From: Spirosoma rigui
Lineage (GTDB): Bacteria > Bacteroidota > Bacteroidia > Cytophagales > Spirosomataceae
Assembly: GCF_002067135.1 (NCBI RefSeq)
Contig: NZ_CP020105.1
Coordinates: forward strand, 3,782,001 to 3,846,000
Length of the DNA stretch: 64,000 nt
Direction: 5' to 3'
Part shown: piece after piece, positions 1 to 7,100 of the stretch
How the letters are laid out: the number at the start of each line of letters is the position of its first letter
How positions within the stretch are numbered: position 1 is the stretch's first letter
The notes under the pieces: generated by a model
Told to the model about the DNA's origin: nothing
What the model saw: the letters and a program-made list of their open reading frames with translations, nothing else
The model's database searches: none
Program-made: the position numbers and the translations under genes

Positions 1-210
1 GTATAATCGGTTAGTAATCAATTGGCTATTTTTATGCGTAGCACATTTAGTTACACGGTTATAACCACCTGGATAACTGAAAAGATTCTTCTGTATTGGA
101 ATAGTGATAAAAGTAATCCTAAAATAGCAGTAAAAAGGCGCAGGTTACCAAAGATTCTTTGCTGAGTGCAGCGTACTTTACGGCACCTATTCAAGTAACT
201 CCCTCAACGT

Positions 211-894
211 GTGTCCTCATTGCCTCCCAATTTTAACTGGATCGCTCCCGTCTACGACGGGTTGAAAGCCATCGTATTTGGTCGGTCCCTGGAGCGGGCA
301 CAAGTTCTGTTGCTGGACCGCATTCCGGCGGGGGCTTCCGTGCTGATCGTGGGGGGCGGAACGGGCTGTCTGCTCGAATCCTTGCTGAGACGCGGGCATA
401 CGGGTCGTGTTACCTACCTTGAAACATCCGGCCAGATGATCGCCCGTACCAGCCGTCGGGTACTGGACCGTCAACTGCTGGGAACGATCGAGTTTCAGCG
501 GGGCGACGAAACGACTTTGTCCCCCGGGGCGCGTTTCGATGTCGTCATGACGCCTTTCGTGCTTGACCTGTTCACGGCGCAAACGCTCCGGCAGCGCCTG
601 TTGCCCCGTCTTACGGCAGCACTTAACCCGGGCGGGCAATGGTTCATCACTGATTTTGTTTTGACGACCAACGGCTGGCAAAACGCCCTGATTCAGGCTA
701 TGATCTATTTCTTTCGGCTCACGGCCGGCATTGAAACCCGCCGGTTAGTCGACTGGCAGGCGCTCTTTGCCGAAACAAATCTGGTTCTTCAGGAACGACA
801 GGCCCAGGTGGGGGGGATGGTCTCCTCCGAACGCTGGACACGCCCCCCTTCGCCAACGCAGCCTCTCCATTCATCATCCTTTTCGGACCAATAA
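211..894 (+). CDS. Class I SAM-dependent methyltransferase
   Basis: A 227-residue protein starting at a GTG codon. Residues about 43-56 hold the glycine-rich SAM loop (VLIVGGGTGCLLE), followed by an acidic beta2 end (YLETS) and a D-V-V-M-T motif-IV-like strand, as expected for a class I Rossmann methyltransferase. A later VLTTNGW segment and an aromatic helix (MIYFFRLTAG) resemble the substrate lid of small-molecule methyltransferases. The last 25 residues are Ser/Pro-rich and probably disordered. The substrate cannot be inferred. It is not convincingly MenG/UbiE, although menaquinone genes lie 1 kb downstream. The next gene is convergent, so it is probably transcribed alone. The GTG start was chosen because no in-frame ATG precedes the conserved region. 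Confidence 0.75.
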   Translation: MSSLPPNFNWIAPVYDGLKAIVFGRSLERAQVLLLDRIPAGASVLIVGGGTGCLLESLLRRGHTGRVTYLETSGQMIARTSRRVLDRQLLGTIEFQRGDETTLSPGARFDVVMTPFVLDLFTAQTLRQRLLPRLTAALNPGGQWFITDFVLTTNGWQNALIQAMIYFFRLTAGIETRRLVDWQALFAETNLVLQERQAQVGGMVSSERWTRPPSPTQPLHSSSFSDQ

Positions 895-956
895 CACTGC
901 CGCGGCCTTAGCTGAGACATAACAGCGCAGCGACGGTAGCCGAGCCTGCGTGCCGC

Positions 957-1691
957 TTACAGCTTGACAAGTGCCGCCGTCAGGTCTTTGAAGCGCGTAA
1001 TATCATACCACTCCTCTGTACCCAGATTCAGCCAGTGGCCCGAGGTTTTAGGGCGTCGGTCGAGCGTAAGTTCCGGGTCGAAATCGACGCTGTAGACCGT
1101 GCTCATCACCCGTTGCAAGGTTGCCCAGGGTAAGGTACGCTCACCATCGCGCGCGTTCCGGCTATCCCGAACCGTAACCGACCGGTCAACGAATGATGCG
1201 GTCAGCGACAGATCCCGGCCGGGAGCCCGGTTGTCGATGACCAGGTATTCCAGCGCAAAGGGGCGTTCGCGTTTGTCGGCCTCGTAGGTGGCCTGGATCA
1301 ACTCCTGAATCAGGTATTGCCAGTCGTCGGCATTGGCGGGTTTGCCCGACTGTTGGCCGGTTTTACCGGTCAGCGTGATTTCCCAGAAATCATCATCTTC
1401 CCCCAACTCTTCTTCGTCGAGGGGCTGCAGGCGAGTTTTTCCGACAAGGTCCGTAAATGCCTGCTGCCACGCGCCCGGTAGCGGCCCTGACCAGCTAAAG
1501 TCGTCATCACGGGTAAAACCTTCGGCTATCAGTTCGTCATCGTCGATATCGTCCCGGTCGGGATACGTGATGGCCAGGTCGATCTGAAGCGCATGACCAG
1601 CCGGTTTACCGGTAAGGGTATAAAAATACGCGTAGGGAGCGGGAAGCGACCGGGCGGTCTGGTAACGAATCTGTAGCGTAGTGAACGACAT
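957..1691 (-). CDS. Hypothetical protein, acidic, no recognised domain
   Basis: A 244-residue protein that I do not recognise. It has no signal peptide or membrane segment and is rich in acidic residues, with Asp/Glu runs near residues 48-55 and 92-102. Alternating hydrophobic and charged segments and several Trp and Tyr residues suggest a folded cytoplasmic domain. Its start lies 27 bases downstream of the stop of the MenE-like ligase on the same strand, so the two may be cotranscribed. The reading frame is long and lacks the arginine-rich look of shadow frames, which supports a real gene. A Cytophagales-specific conserved protein is the likeliest description. Confidence 0.7.
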   Translation of the reverse strand: MSFTTLQIRYQTARSLPAPYAYFYTLTGKPAGHALQIDLAITYPDRDDIDDDELIAEGFTRDDDFSWSGPLPGAWQQAFTDLVGKTRLQPLDEEELGEDDDFWEITLTGKTGQQSGKPANADDWQYLIQELIQATYEADKRERPFALEYLVIDNRAPGRDLSLTASFVDRSVTVRDSRNARDGERTLPWATLQRVMSTVYSVDFDPELTLDRRPKTSGHWLNLGTEEWYDITRFKDLTAALVKL

Positions 1692-1718
1692 TGAATCCTG
1701 GTTAACTGTTGCGCAAAA

Positions 1719-2795
1719 TTAGCGGTATCGGTCGATTGTCTGTGCACGATCAACCTTTCCGGTCGGCGTTTCCGCAAATTCGTCCACCCGGATGACCGCT
1801 TTGGGAACAGCATAGGGCCCTATTTGTTGCCTGATTGCGCCCTGGAGCTGTTTCCATACTTCCGGCTCCAGCGTCCTGTTTTCAATAAAAACTACGATCT
1901 GTTGCCCGAGCCGGTCGTCGGGCAGGCCCGCTACGAACAGGCGGGCGGGCCGGTTCTCCGCTGCCAGCGCATCCTCAATGAGCCGTTCAACCCGTTCCGG
2001 CTGAATTTTTACCCCGCCACTATTAATGATCCGGTCGGCCCGGCCCAGCAGCCGGAACTGAACCGGACCGGGGTTGGGCGTTGCAATCAGCTCGACTACG
2101 TCATTGGTTTGCACCCGCACGCCGTTCGTTGCCGCCGACGTGATGTGCAGGCAATTCCGTTCATCGGTGCCCAACTCGACCCCGTTCAACGCGTAAAACA
2201 GATCAGAGCGGGTGGGACCGTTGAGCCGGCGGAGGGCAATGTGCGAAACGGTTTCGGTCATGCCATAGGTAGCAAAGACCGGCGCGTCAATGACCTGAAG
2301 CGCCTGTTCCAGCGCCGGGCTGGTAGCTGCTCCACCAATCAGAATCGCTTTGGCGTCGTTGAGAATAGGTAAGGCGTTGAGGGTTTGCTCCAGAATTGTT
2401 TGCAGTTGCAAAGGCACCAGGGCCATAAACTGAAAGCGCGTTTGTGCCGGATCGAACCCGGCCAGCGGATTGCCCGCGGGCTCGATAATCGTCATCGGCA
2501 GCCCCAGTTCCAGTCCCCGCACGAGCATCATGACTCCCGCAACGTAGCGCACGTTGAGGCATACCAGTGCGGTGTCGCCCGCCACCAGACCCAGTGTTTG
2601 GCCGGTGAGGTAGGCACTGGCCGCCATCTGGGTCCGTGTGAGCGAAATGGCTTTAGGGATACCGGTAGAGCCCGATGTGTGCAAAACAAATTCCGTTTGG
2701 CCCTCGAGCCAGGCCCGGCAGAAATCAAGCGCTTCGGCTTCGTAAGGAGTCTGGGGCACGGGCCACGGCTGTGTCGAAGAAGGATCCAGTAACAT
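1719..2795 (-). CDS. menE: AMP-binding ligase, probable o-succinylbenzoate-CoA ligase (MenE)
   Basis: A 358-residue acyl-CoA synthetase of the ANL superfamily. It carries the phosphate-binding loop TSGSTGIPK at residues 40-48, the adenylate motif YGMTETV in the middle, the hinge LLGRADRIINSGGVKI, and the C-terminal catalytic Lys in ETPTGKVDR. It is shorter than typical ANL enzymes (about 450-550 residues), mainly at the N-terminus, as is common for Bacteroidetes MenE. MenE activates o-succinylbenzoate to its CoA thioester, the substrate of MenB. The menB gene lies 0.8 kb away on the opposite strand, which supports the assignment. Sequence alone cannot exclude another short acyl-CoA ligase. 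The downstream unknown gene may share its transcript. Confidence 0.75.
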   Translation of the reverse strand: MLLDPSSTQPWPVPQTPYEAEALDFCRAWLEGQTEFVLHTSGSTGIPKAISLTRTQMAASAYLTGQTLGLVAGDTALVCLNVRYVAGVMMLVRGLELGLPMTIIEPAGNPLAGFDPAQTRFQFMALVPLQLQTILEQTLNALPILNDAKAILIGGAATSPALEQALQVIDAPVFATYGMTETVSHIALRRLNGPTRSDLFYALNGVELGTDERNCLHITSAATNGVRVQTNDVVELIATPNPGPVQFRLLGRADRIINSGGVKIQPERVERLIEDALAAENRPARLFVAGLPDDRLGQQIVVFIENRTLEPEVWKQLQGAIRQQIGPYAVPKAVIRVDEFAETPTGKVDRAQTIDRYR

Positions 2796-2894
2796 AAGCA
2801 GAAATAAAAATCCGACCCTTTATCAACATGGCATAGGCATCCTGCTGGCGCACGGGCAAGGCGGGGGAGGGTGGTTTACCTAGCGCTTTTGACG

Positions 2895-2902
2895 TACTTT
2901 TG
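2895..2902 (+). promoter_or_regulatory. Candidate -7 box (TACTTTTG) upstream of the DUF2452 gene
   Basis: TACTTTTG matches the Bacteroidetes -7 consensus TAnnTTTG exactly. The expected -33 region contains only a weak GTTT (2874-2877). It lies about 120 bases before the DUF2452 start and would give a long leader. Confidence 0.3.
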
Positions 2903-3023
2903 GGGCCGCAAGCTGATAAACTACCGTAAATGTACCTTTTTTTACCCGTCTGCCGAAGCGAACAAAGATGTTCATCGGGCTGTTAGACAACAGCCGTTCG
3001 ATGCGGTAGATTGCCAACTAACT

Positions 3024-3497
3024 ATGGAAGAAGCGAAGGTTATCATCAATCCGATTTCGCCGGACAAAGTGGCCGAGTCGCCCGGTTTACTGGCCTACGC
3101 GCATACGGCGGGGGGCGCGGTGATCCGGCCCGAAGACAAAGGCAAGATTACGGGACGGGCCGTGTCGGCCATGCGGGAACAAACCGACATGCAGCTGACG
3201 CAGCTTTACAAGCAGATGCAGTTGCTGGCCGAGCAGGCAACGGCCATCCGGAACCGGGTCGAAATATCCGAACGTATCTATTCGGCTCAGATGAATTTTG
3301 AGCCAATTGTGGGGCACACGTATTATTTCTACCAGCGCAAAAGTGCAAGCGGAAGTAATGGTGCCGACGTGCTGTCCATGATTGGCCCCACCGAATGGGG
3401 CCGTAAGTTTCCCTTCGAGCGCTGCCTGGCAACCGTCCGGATGATGGCCGACCACACTTGGGATGTGCACTATCACGATGTTCAATATGAGGAGTAA
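3024..3497 (+). CDS. DUF2452 domain protein
   Basis: A 157-residue cytoplasmic protein. The open frame extends 51 codons upstream, but the conserved sequence begins at MEEAKVIINPISPDKVAESP, typical of DUF2452, so the ATG at 3024 is chosen. The block LLAYAHTAGGAVIRPEDKG follows, then a helical segment rich in Gln and Glu (MQLTQLYKQMQLLAEQA) and a C-terminal aromatic region with GHTYYFYQR. DUF2452 is widespread in Bacteroidetes and its function is unknown. It lies 71 bases upstream of menB on the same strand and may be cotranscribed with it. Confidence 0.8.
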   Translation: MEEAKVIINPISPDKVAESPGLLAYAHTAGGAVIRPEDKGKITGRAVSAMREQTDMQLTQLYKQMQLLAEQATAIRNRVEISERIYSAQMNFEPIVGHTYYFYQRKSASGSNGADVLSMIGPTEWGRKFPFERCLATVRMMADHTWDVHYHDVQYEE

Positions 3498-3568
3498 AGG
3501 CGTGAACGAGTGTGGTTCCCAAACACGCGTTCGCACGATCATTTATTCTCACTTTCACTTTTTTACGT

Positions 3569-4393
3569 ATGCAAAGTAATTTCCCCTGGCAACCCATTAA
3601 AGAATACCAGGAAATCCTGTTCAGCTACTACGACGGGATCGCCAAAATAAGCATCAACCGGCCCCACAAGCGCAACGCGTTTACGCCACAAACCGTTAAG
3701 GAAATGTCGGAAGCGATGGAAATCGCCCGGCAGGACCCCAAAATCGGGGTTATCATTCTCACTGGCGAAGGGGGCGAAGCTTTCTGCTCCGGTGGCGACC
3801 AGTCAGTACGGGGCCACGGTGGCTACGTGGGCGAGGATGAAGTTCCCCGCCTGAACGTGCTGGATCTGCAAATGCAGATTCGACGCATTCCGAAACCTGT
3901 TATTGCCATGGTGGCCGGGTACGCCATTGGGGGCGGTCACGTCCTGCACGTGGTATGTGACCTGAGCATTGCCGCTGACAACGCCCGATTTGGGCAGACG
4001 GGTCCTAAAGTCGGCTCGTTCGATGGCGGATTCGGAGCCAGTTATCTGGCACGGGTAGTGGGCCAGAAGAAAGCCCGCGAGATCTGGTTCCTCTGCGACC
4101 AGTACGATGCGCAGGAAGCGCTGGATATGGGACTGGTCAACAAGGTGGTCCCCCTCGACCAGCTGGAAGAGACGACTATTGCGTGGTGCCGCAAAATCCT
4201 GGATAAAAGCCCCATTGCGCTCCGGATGCTCAAAGCCTCCTTCAATGCCGAACTGGACGGTCAGGCTGGTATTCAGCAACTGGCGGGTGATGCAACGTTG
4301 CTCTATTACTTGTCTGAAGAAGCTAAAGAAGGCAAAGACGCCTTCCTGGAAAAGCGAAAGCCCGACTTCAGCAAGTTTCCGAAATTTCCGTGA
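3569..4393 (+). CDS. menB: 1,4-dihydroxy-2-naphthoyl-CoA synthase (MenB)
   Basis: A 274-residue crotonase-fold enzyme that closes the second ring of menaquinone by converting o-succinylbenzoyl-CoA to dihydroxynaphthoyl-CoA. The CoA and oxyanion-hole segments AFCSGGDQ (71-78) and GYAIGGGH (117-124) are present. [12 protein letters not shown] (145-156), with the SFDGG signature, separates MenB from other crotonases. The C-terminus ([11 protein letters not shown]) also matches MenB. The open frame continues 19 codons upstream, but family length and the MQSNFPWQ beginning favour the ATG at 3569. A strong terminator follows the stop codon. Confidence 0.93.
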   Translation: MQSNFPWQPIKEYQEILFSYYDGIAKISINRPHKRNAFTPQTVKEMSEAMEIARQDPKIGVIILTGEGGEAFCSGGDQSVRGHGGYVGEDEVPRLNVLDLQMQIRRIPKPVIAMVAGYAIGGGHVLHVVCDLSIAADNARFGQTGPKVGSFDGGFGASYLARVVGQKKAREIWFLCDQYDAQEALDMGLVNKVVPLDQLEETTIAWCRKILDKSPIALRMLKASFNAELDGQAGIQQLAGDATLLYYLSEEAKEGKDAFLEKRKPDFSKFPKFP

Positions 4394-4400
4394 GTTACCG

Positions 4401-4427
4401 GGCCAGCGATAGCGCTGGCCTTTTTTT
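4401..4427 (+). terminator. Intrinsic terminator after menB
   Basis: A perfect 8-bp GC-rich stem (GGCCAGCG/CGCTGGCC) with a 4-base loop, followed by seven T residues, eight bases after the menB stop codon. Confidence 0.9.
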
Positions 4428-4517
4428 ATGTCCGGCCACGGTAGCTGCATACGGTTGCCGCAAACCAGCTGTGAGCGTCGCTCATGGGCTAGTTAACGGC
4501 AACCGTCAGGTCTATCG

Positions 4518-6266
4518 TCAGAACGCCCGGCTGTCTTTACCAGCCATCGCCTGTTTGAGCCCATTGACGGCGCAGATAAACGAGGAGTGAACGAATGTCT
4601 GGGGGAAATTGCCCAGCATCTCGCCCGACTCAATGCCTGCTTCTTCGCTGAAATAGCCCAGGTCATTCTGATAGGGCAGAGCCGCGTCAAGGATAGCCCT
4701 GGCTTTCGGTAGATTACCCACAATGGCGTAGTGGTGCGCCATCCAGAACGTACCCGCTAAAAAGGCTCCTTCCTGCCTGGAGTCGAACTCTTCCAGGTGA
4801 CGCCAGTACAGATTGTCGCGGCAATAGCGGGTTTCCAGGGCATGTACGGTGGCTTTCATTTCGGGGCTGTCCGGCTCGGTATAGGACCAGGGCGTGAACA
4901 GAGCCGTAGCAATGTCTACATCTTCTGAACCGGCGTGGACCGCAAACGCGCCCGTGCTGGTCAGGCAGTGCGTCCGGACAAACTTGCGGATGGTAGCAGC
5001 TGTGTCGGTCCAGTAGGCTGCCTGCGCGGGCGTGTCGGCGTAGCGGGCCATGAACTCAAGGCCCCGGGCGGTGAACGCTTTGCTGGTCGTGTAGTGTTTT
5101 CGGGCCTCTTCCTCCCATATCCCGTTGTCTGCCTGCTCCCAGTTTTCGGCCAGGAAATTGGCCACTTTGCACACCGACTCCCAATGCCGGCGTTTGCCAA
5201 ACCGGTCGTAGATGAGTTTAGCCGCCAGCAGCACGTTGGCATCGCTGTCGAGCTGAAGCTGCTTGCTGGCAGTGTTGCCAATCTGGACGGGTCGGCTGTT
5301 TTTATAACCGGCCAGTTCGAGCTGTTCGGCACTGGTAATAATCTCTTTTTCGACGCTGTAAAACGGGGACAGGTTCACCTGTTTATTCTCACTGAGGGCC
5401 CCGCACATGAACGAGAGGAAGTTTTCTTCCGTTTCGCCCACTTCGTCGACCTGCGCCAGCGCCCCCGTGATGAGGGCAACGTCCCGCATCCAGACGAACC
5501 GGTAATCGTAATTTCGCTTGCCACCAACGACCTCGGGCAGGGACGTAGTGGCAGCCGCAACAATGCCGCCCGTTTTGGCGTAGGTCAGCTGCTGGATAGC
5601 CCGGATCGAATCATTGACTTCCCGCTGGTATGGACCGTTAAAGACCAGCAGCGACGCCAGGTGTTGCCACGCCTGCTCGGTCTGTCGAAGCGATTGCCGC
5701 AGAACATCGGGTGTCACCGTAGCATGCTGCTCGTGCTCATCGGTCAGGACAGCCCATCCGGCTTCGTTTTCCGGAATACGGAGTACCAGGCTGTCGCCGT
5801 CGGCCGTTAGCGGGTGGGATGTTTTCAGACAGAGCTTCACCGAACTGAAACTGGCCGTCAGGCCGTCGGGGCTGAGCGTGGGTAAACTTGTTCGCAAACC
5901 AAAGTCGGGTTTCAGCCGGATGCGGCTGACGATTTCAACGGGGGCAGCTGAAAACTGCCGGCATAGCCCGTTGAAGGGGCCATTGAGCGGCATCCAGTCG
6001 GTAATGGTGAATGGCTGCCCGGCGAGGATATACTCCGAGGTCAGGATGCTGCTTCGATCGGTATAGGCGCGATGAACAAATTGCTTTCCGGGGGCCTCCA
6101 CGGACCAGTAACCCCCTTTGTCGGGGTCAATGAGGAGCGAAAAAACGGCACTGCTATCAAAACGCGTTGGGCAAAACCAGCTGATGGTTCCTGCACAGTC
6201 CAGTAGTGCGCAGGTTTGCTGGTCGCTGATAACGGCTAAATCCCTAGTAGTTGGCTGACGAATCAT
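4518..6266 (-). CDS. Glycoside hydrolase family 15 protein (glucoamylase/trehalase-like)
   Basis: A 582-residue GH15 enzyme with a complete layout. The N-terminal beta-sandwich domain opens with the typical ALLDCAGTISWFCPTRFDS. The (alpha/alpha)6 barrel holds RNYDYRFVWMRD at 251-262, YKNSRPVQIGNTA near 321-333, and the general-acid segment GIWEEE at 382-387. The C-terminal base segment SEEAGIESGEMLGNFPQTF is also present. GH15 enzymes release glucose from alpha-glucans, or cleave trehalose in related bacterial and archaeal members. There is no signal peptide, so it probably acts in the cytoplasm on glycogen-like glucan or trehalose. The gene is isolated. Its start codon is preceded at 2 bases by an 18-bp palindrome that may control expression. 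Confidence 0.88.
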   Translation of the reverse strand: MIRQPTTRDLAVISDQQTCALLDCAGTISWFCPTRFDSSAVFSLLIDPDKGGYWSVEAPGKQFVHRAYTDRSSILTSEYILAGQPFTITDWMPLNGPFNGLCRQFSAAPVEIVSRIRLKPDFGLRTSLPTLSPDGLTASFSSVKLCLKTSHPLTADGDSLVLRIPENEAGWAVLTDEHEQHATVTPDVLRQSLRQTEQAWQHLASLLVFNGPYQREVNDSIRAIQQLTYAKTGGIVAAATTSLPEVVGGKRNYDYRFVWMRDVALITGALAQVDEVGETEENFLSFMCGALSENKQVNLSPFYSVEKEIITSAEQLELAGYKNSRPVQIGNTASKQLQLDSDANVLLAAKLIYDRFGKRRHWESVCKVANFLAENWEQADNGIWEEEARKHYTTSKAFTARGLEFMARYADTPAQAAYWTDTAATIRKFVRTHCLTSTGAFAVHAGSEDVDIATALFTPWSYTEPDSPEMKATVHALETRYCRDNLYWRHLEEFDSRQEGAFLAGTFWMAHHYAIVGNLPKARAILDAALPYQNDLGYFSEEAGIESGEMLGNFPQTFVHSSFICAVNGLKQAMAGKDSRAF

Positions 6267-6268
6267 GG

Positions 6269-6286
6269 TACTTGTTTAAACAAGTA
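6269..6286. promoter_or_regulatory. Perfect 18-bp palindrome at the GH15 start codon
   Basis: TACTTGTTTAAACAAGTA reads the same on both strands and lies two bases upstream of the GH15 ATG on the minus strand, overlapping where a ribosome-binding site would be. The size and perfect symmetry fit a dimeric repressor operator. The role is inferred. Confidence 0.45.
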
Positions 6287-6311
6287 ACTCGCAAGAACCC
6301 GTAGAGTTCGA

Positions 6312-6357
6312 TCAACCAGCAAGCCCGGTCGTCGAAACGGCCGGGCTTGCTGGTTGA
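6312..6357 (-). terminator. Long hairpin after the DUF2911 gene
   Basis: Arms 6312-6331 and 6338-6357 pair over 20 positions with one G-U wobble and a 6-base loop (TCGAAA). It lies 24 bases past the stop of the DUF2911 gene. There is no T tract on either side, so termination or RNA protection is inferred from position and stem strength only. Confidence 0.55.
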
Positions 6358-6380
6358 AAGTAAGTGGCTGTCGTGTTTTC

Positions 6381-6953
6381 TTACAGCGAAATGGGGACGG
6401 CTACCATCGTCGTGTCCCAGCCCATATACATGGTGGCGGTTTTGGCATCTTTCCGGGCGAACTGAATGGAGAAATTCTCGATGGGGGCTTCGGATTTCTG
6501 CACGGGCACCGTTACGCGGGCCACGTCCAGCGCTTCATTGTAGCTGTAGGCACCCCACTGGTCGAGGTCCGAACTGAAGATGATCGTCCACTCCGTTTCG
6601 TTGGGGATGGTGAGCAGCGCGTAGTTTCCCGCTTTCAGCTTCTTGCCGCCAATGGTAACGTCCTGGTAGAATTTGATCTCCGGTGCTTCGTTGGCACCCG
6701 CCCGCCACACCTTGCCGTAGGGGACCAGCTTCCCAAAAATCTCCCGTCCGTTTTTAGCAGGGCGGTTGTAGGTGATTCGAACCATTGCTTTGTCGGTGCC
6801 GATCTTGGCCGGGGCAAATTTGCGGTCGTGGGCGTAATCGTCCGGGAAGTAGGCCATGTCCATGGGTGTTTTGTCAAGACCCCGGAAGGTTTGGGCCGTA
6901 GCCCCGGTCAGCGTCAGGAACAGTAAGCCAACAAGTAAACTCGTCTTTTTCAT
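6381..6953 (-). CDS. DUF2911 family secreted protein
   Basis: A 190-residue exported protein. The start is set at the second Met (MKKTSLLVGLLFLTLTGATA), which gives a clean Sec signal peptide with cleavage after ATA. The rest matches DUF2911: VRITYNRPAKNGREIFGKLV, then YGKVWRAGANEAPEIKF, GGKKLKAGNYALLTIP and a late WDTTMVAVP strand. The family is common in Bacteroidetes and probably forms a small periplasmic or outer-membrane-associated beta-domain. Its function is not known. The gene is followed by a strong hairpin, which suggests its own transcript. Confidence 0.85.
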   Translation of the reverse strand: MKKTSLLVGLLFLTLTGATAQTFRGLDKTPMDMAYFPDDYAHDRKFAPAKIGTDKAMVRITYNRPAKNGREIFGKLVPYGKVWRAGANEAPEIKFYQDVTIGGKKLKAGNYALLTIPNETEWTIIFSSDLDQWGAYSYNEALDVARVTVPVQKSEAPIENFSIQFARKDAKTATMYMGWDTTMVAVPISL

Positions 6954-7033
6954 GCGGTTTGTCAAAGGATATGTATCGGTCGTAAATGTAGCCCATTAAC
7001 CGGAAACCACTCTACCTGACCAGCCCTTCCTTC

Positions 7034-7062
7034 AAAAACCAGCCTAGCCGACGCCCGGCTAG
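7034..7062 (-). terminator. Intrinsic terminator after the FtsX-type permease
   Basis: On the minus strand a 7-bp stem (CTAGCCG/CGGCTAG, 5-base loop) is followed within about six bases by a run of five T residues. It lies about 40 bases after the permease stop. Confidence 0.5.
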
Positions 7063-7100
7063 CTGTACCCGCCGTACCGGGCTCTCTTTAACCCGGACGA

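Noticed and set aside
1..210. AT-rich lead of the window with repeated AGATTCTT words
   Set aside because: It is probably the upstream region of the first gene or the end of a previous transcript. The short repeats are too simple to claim a function.
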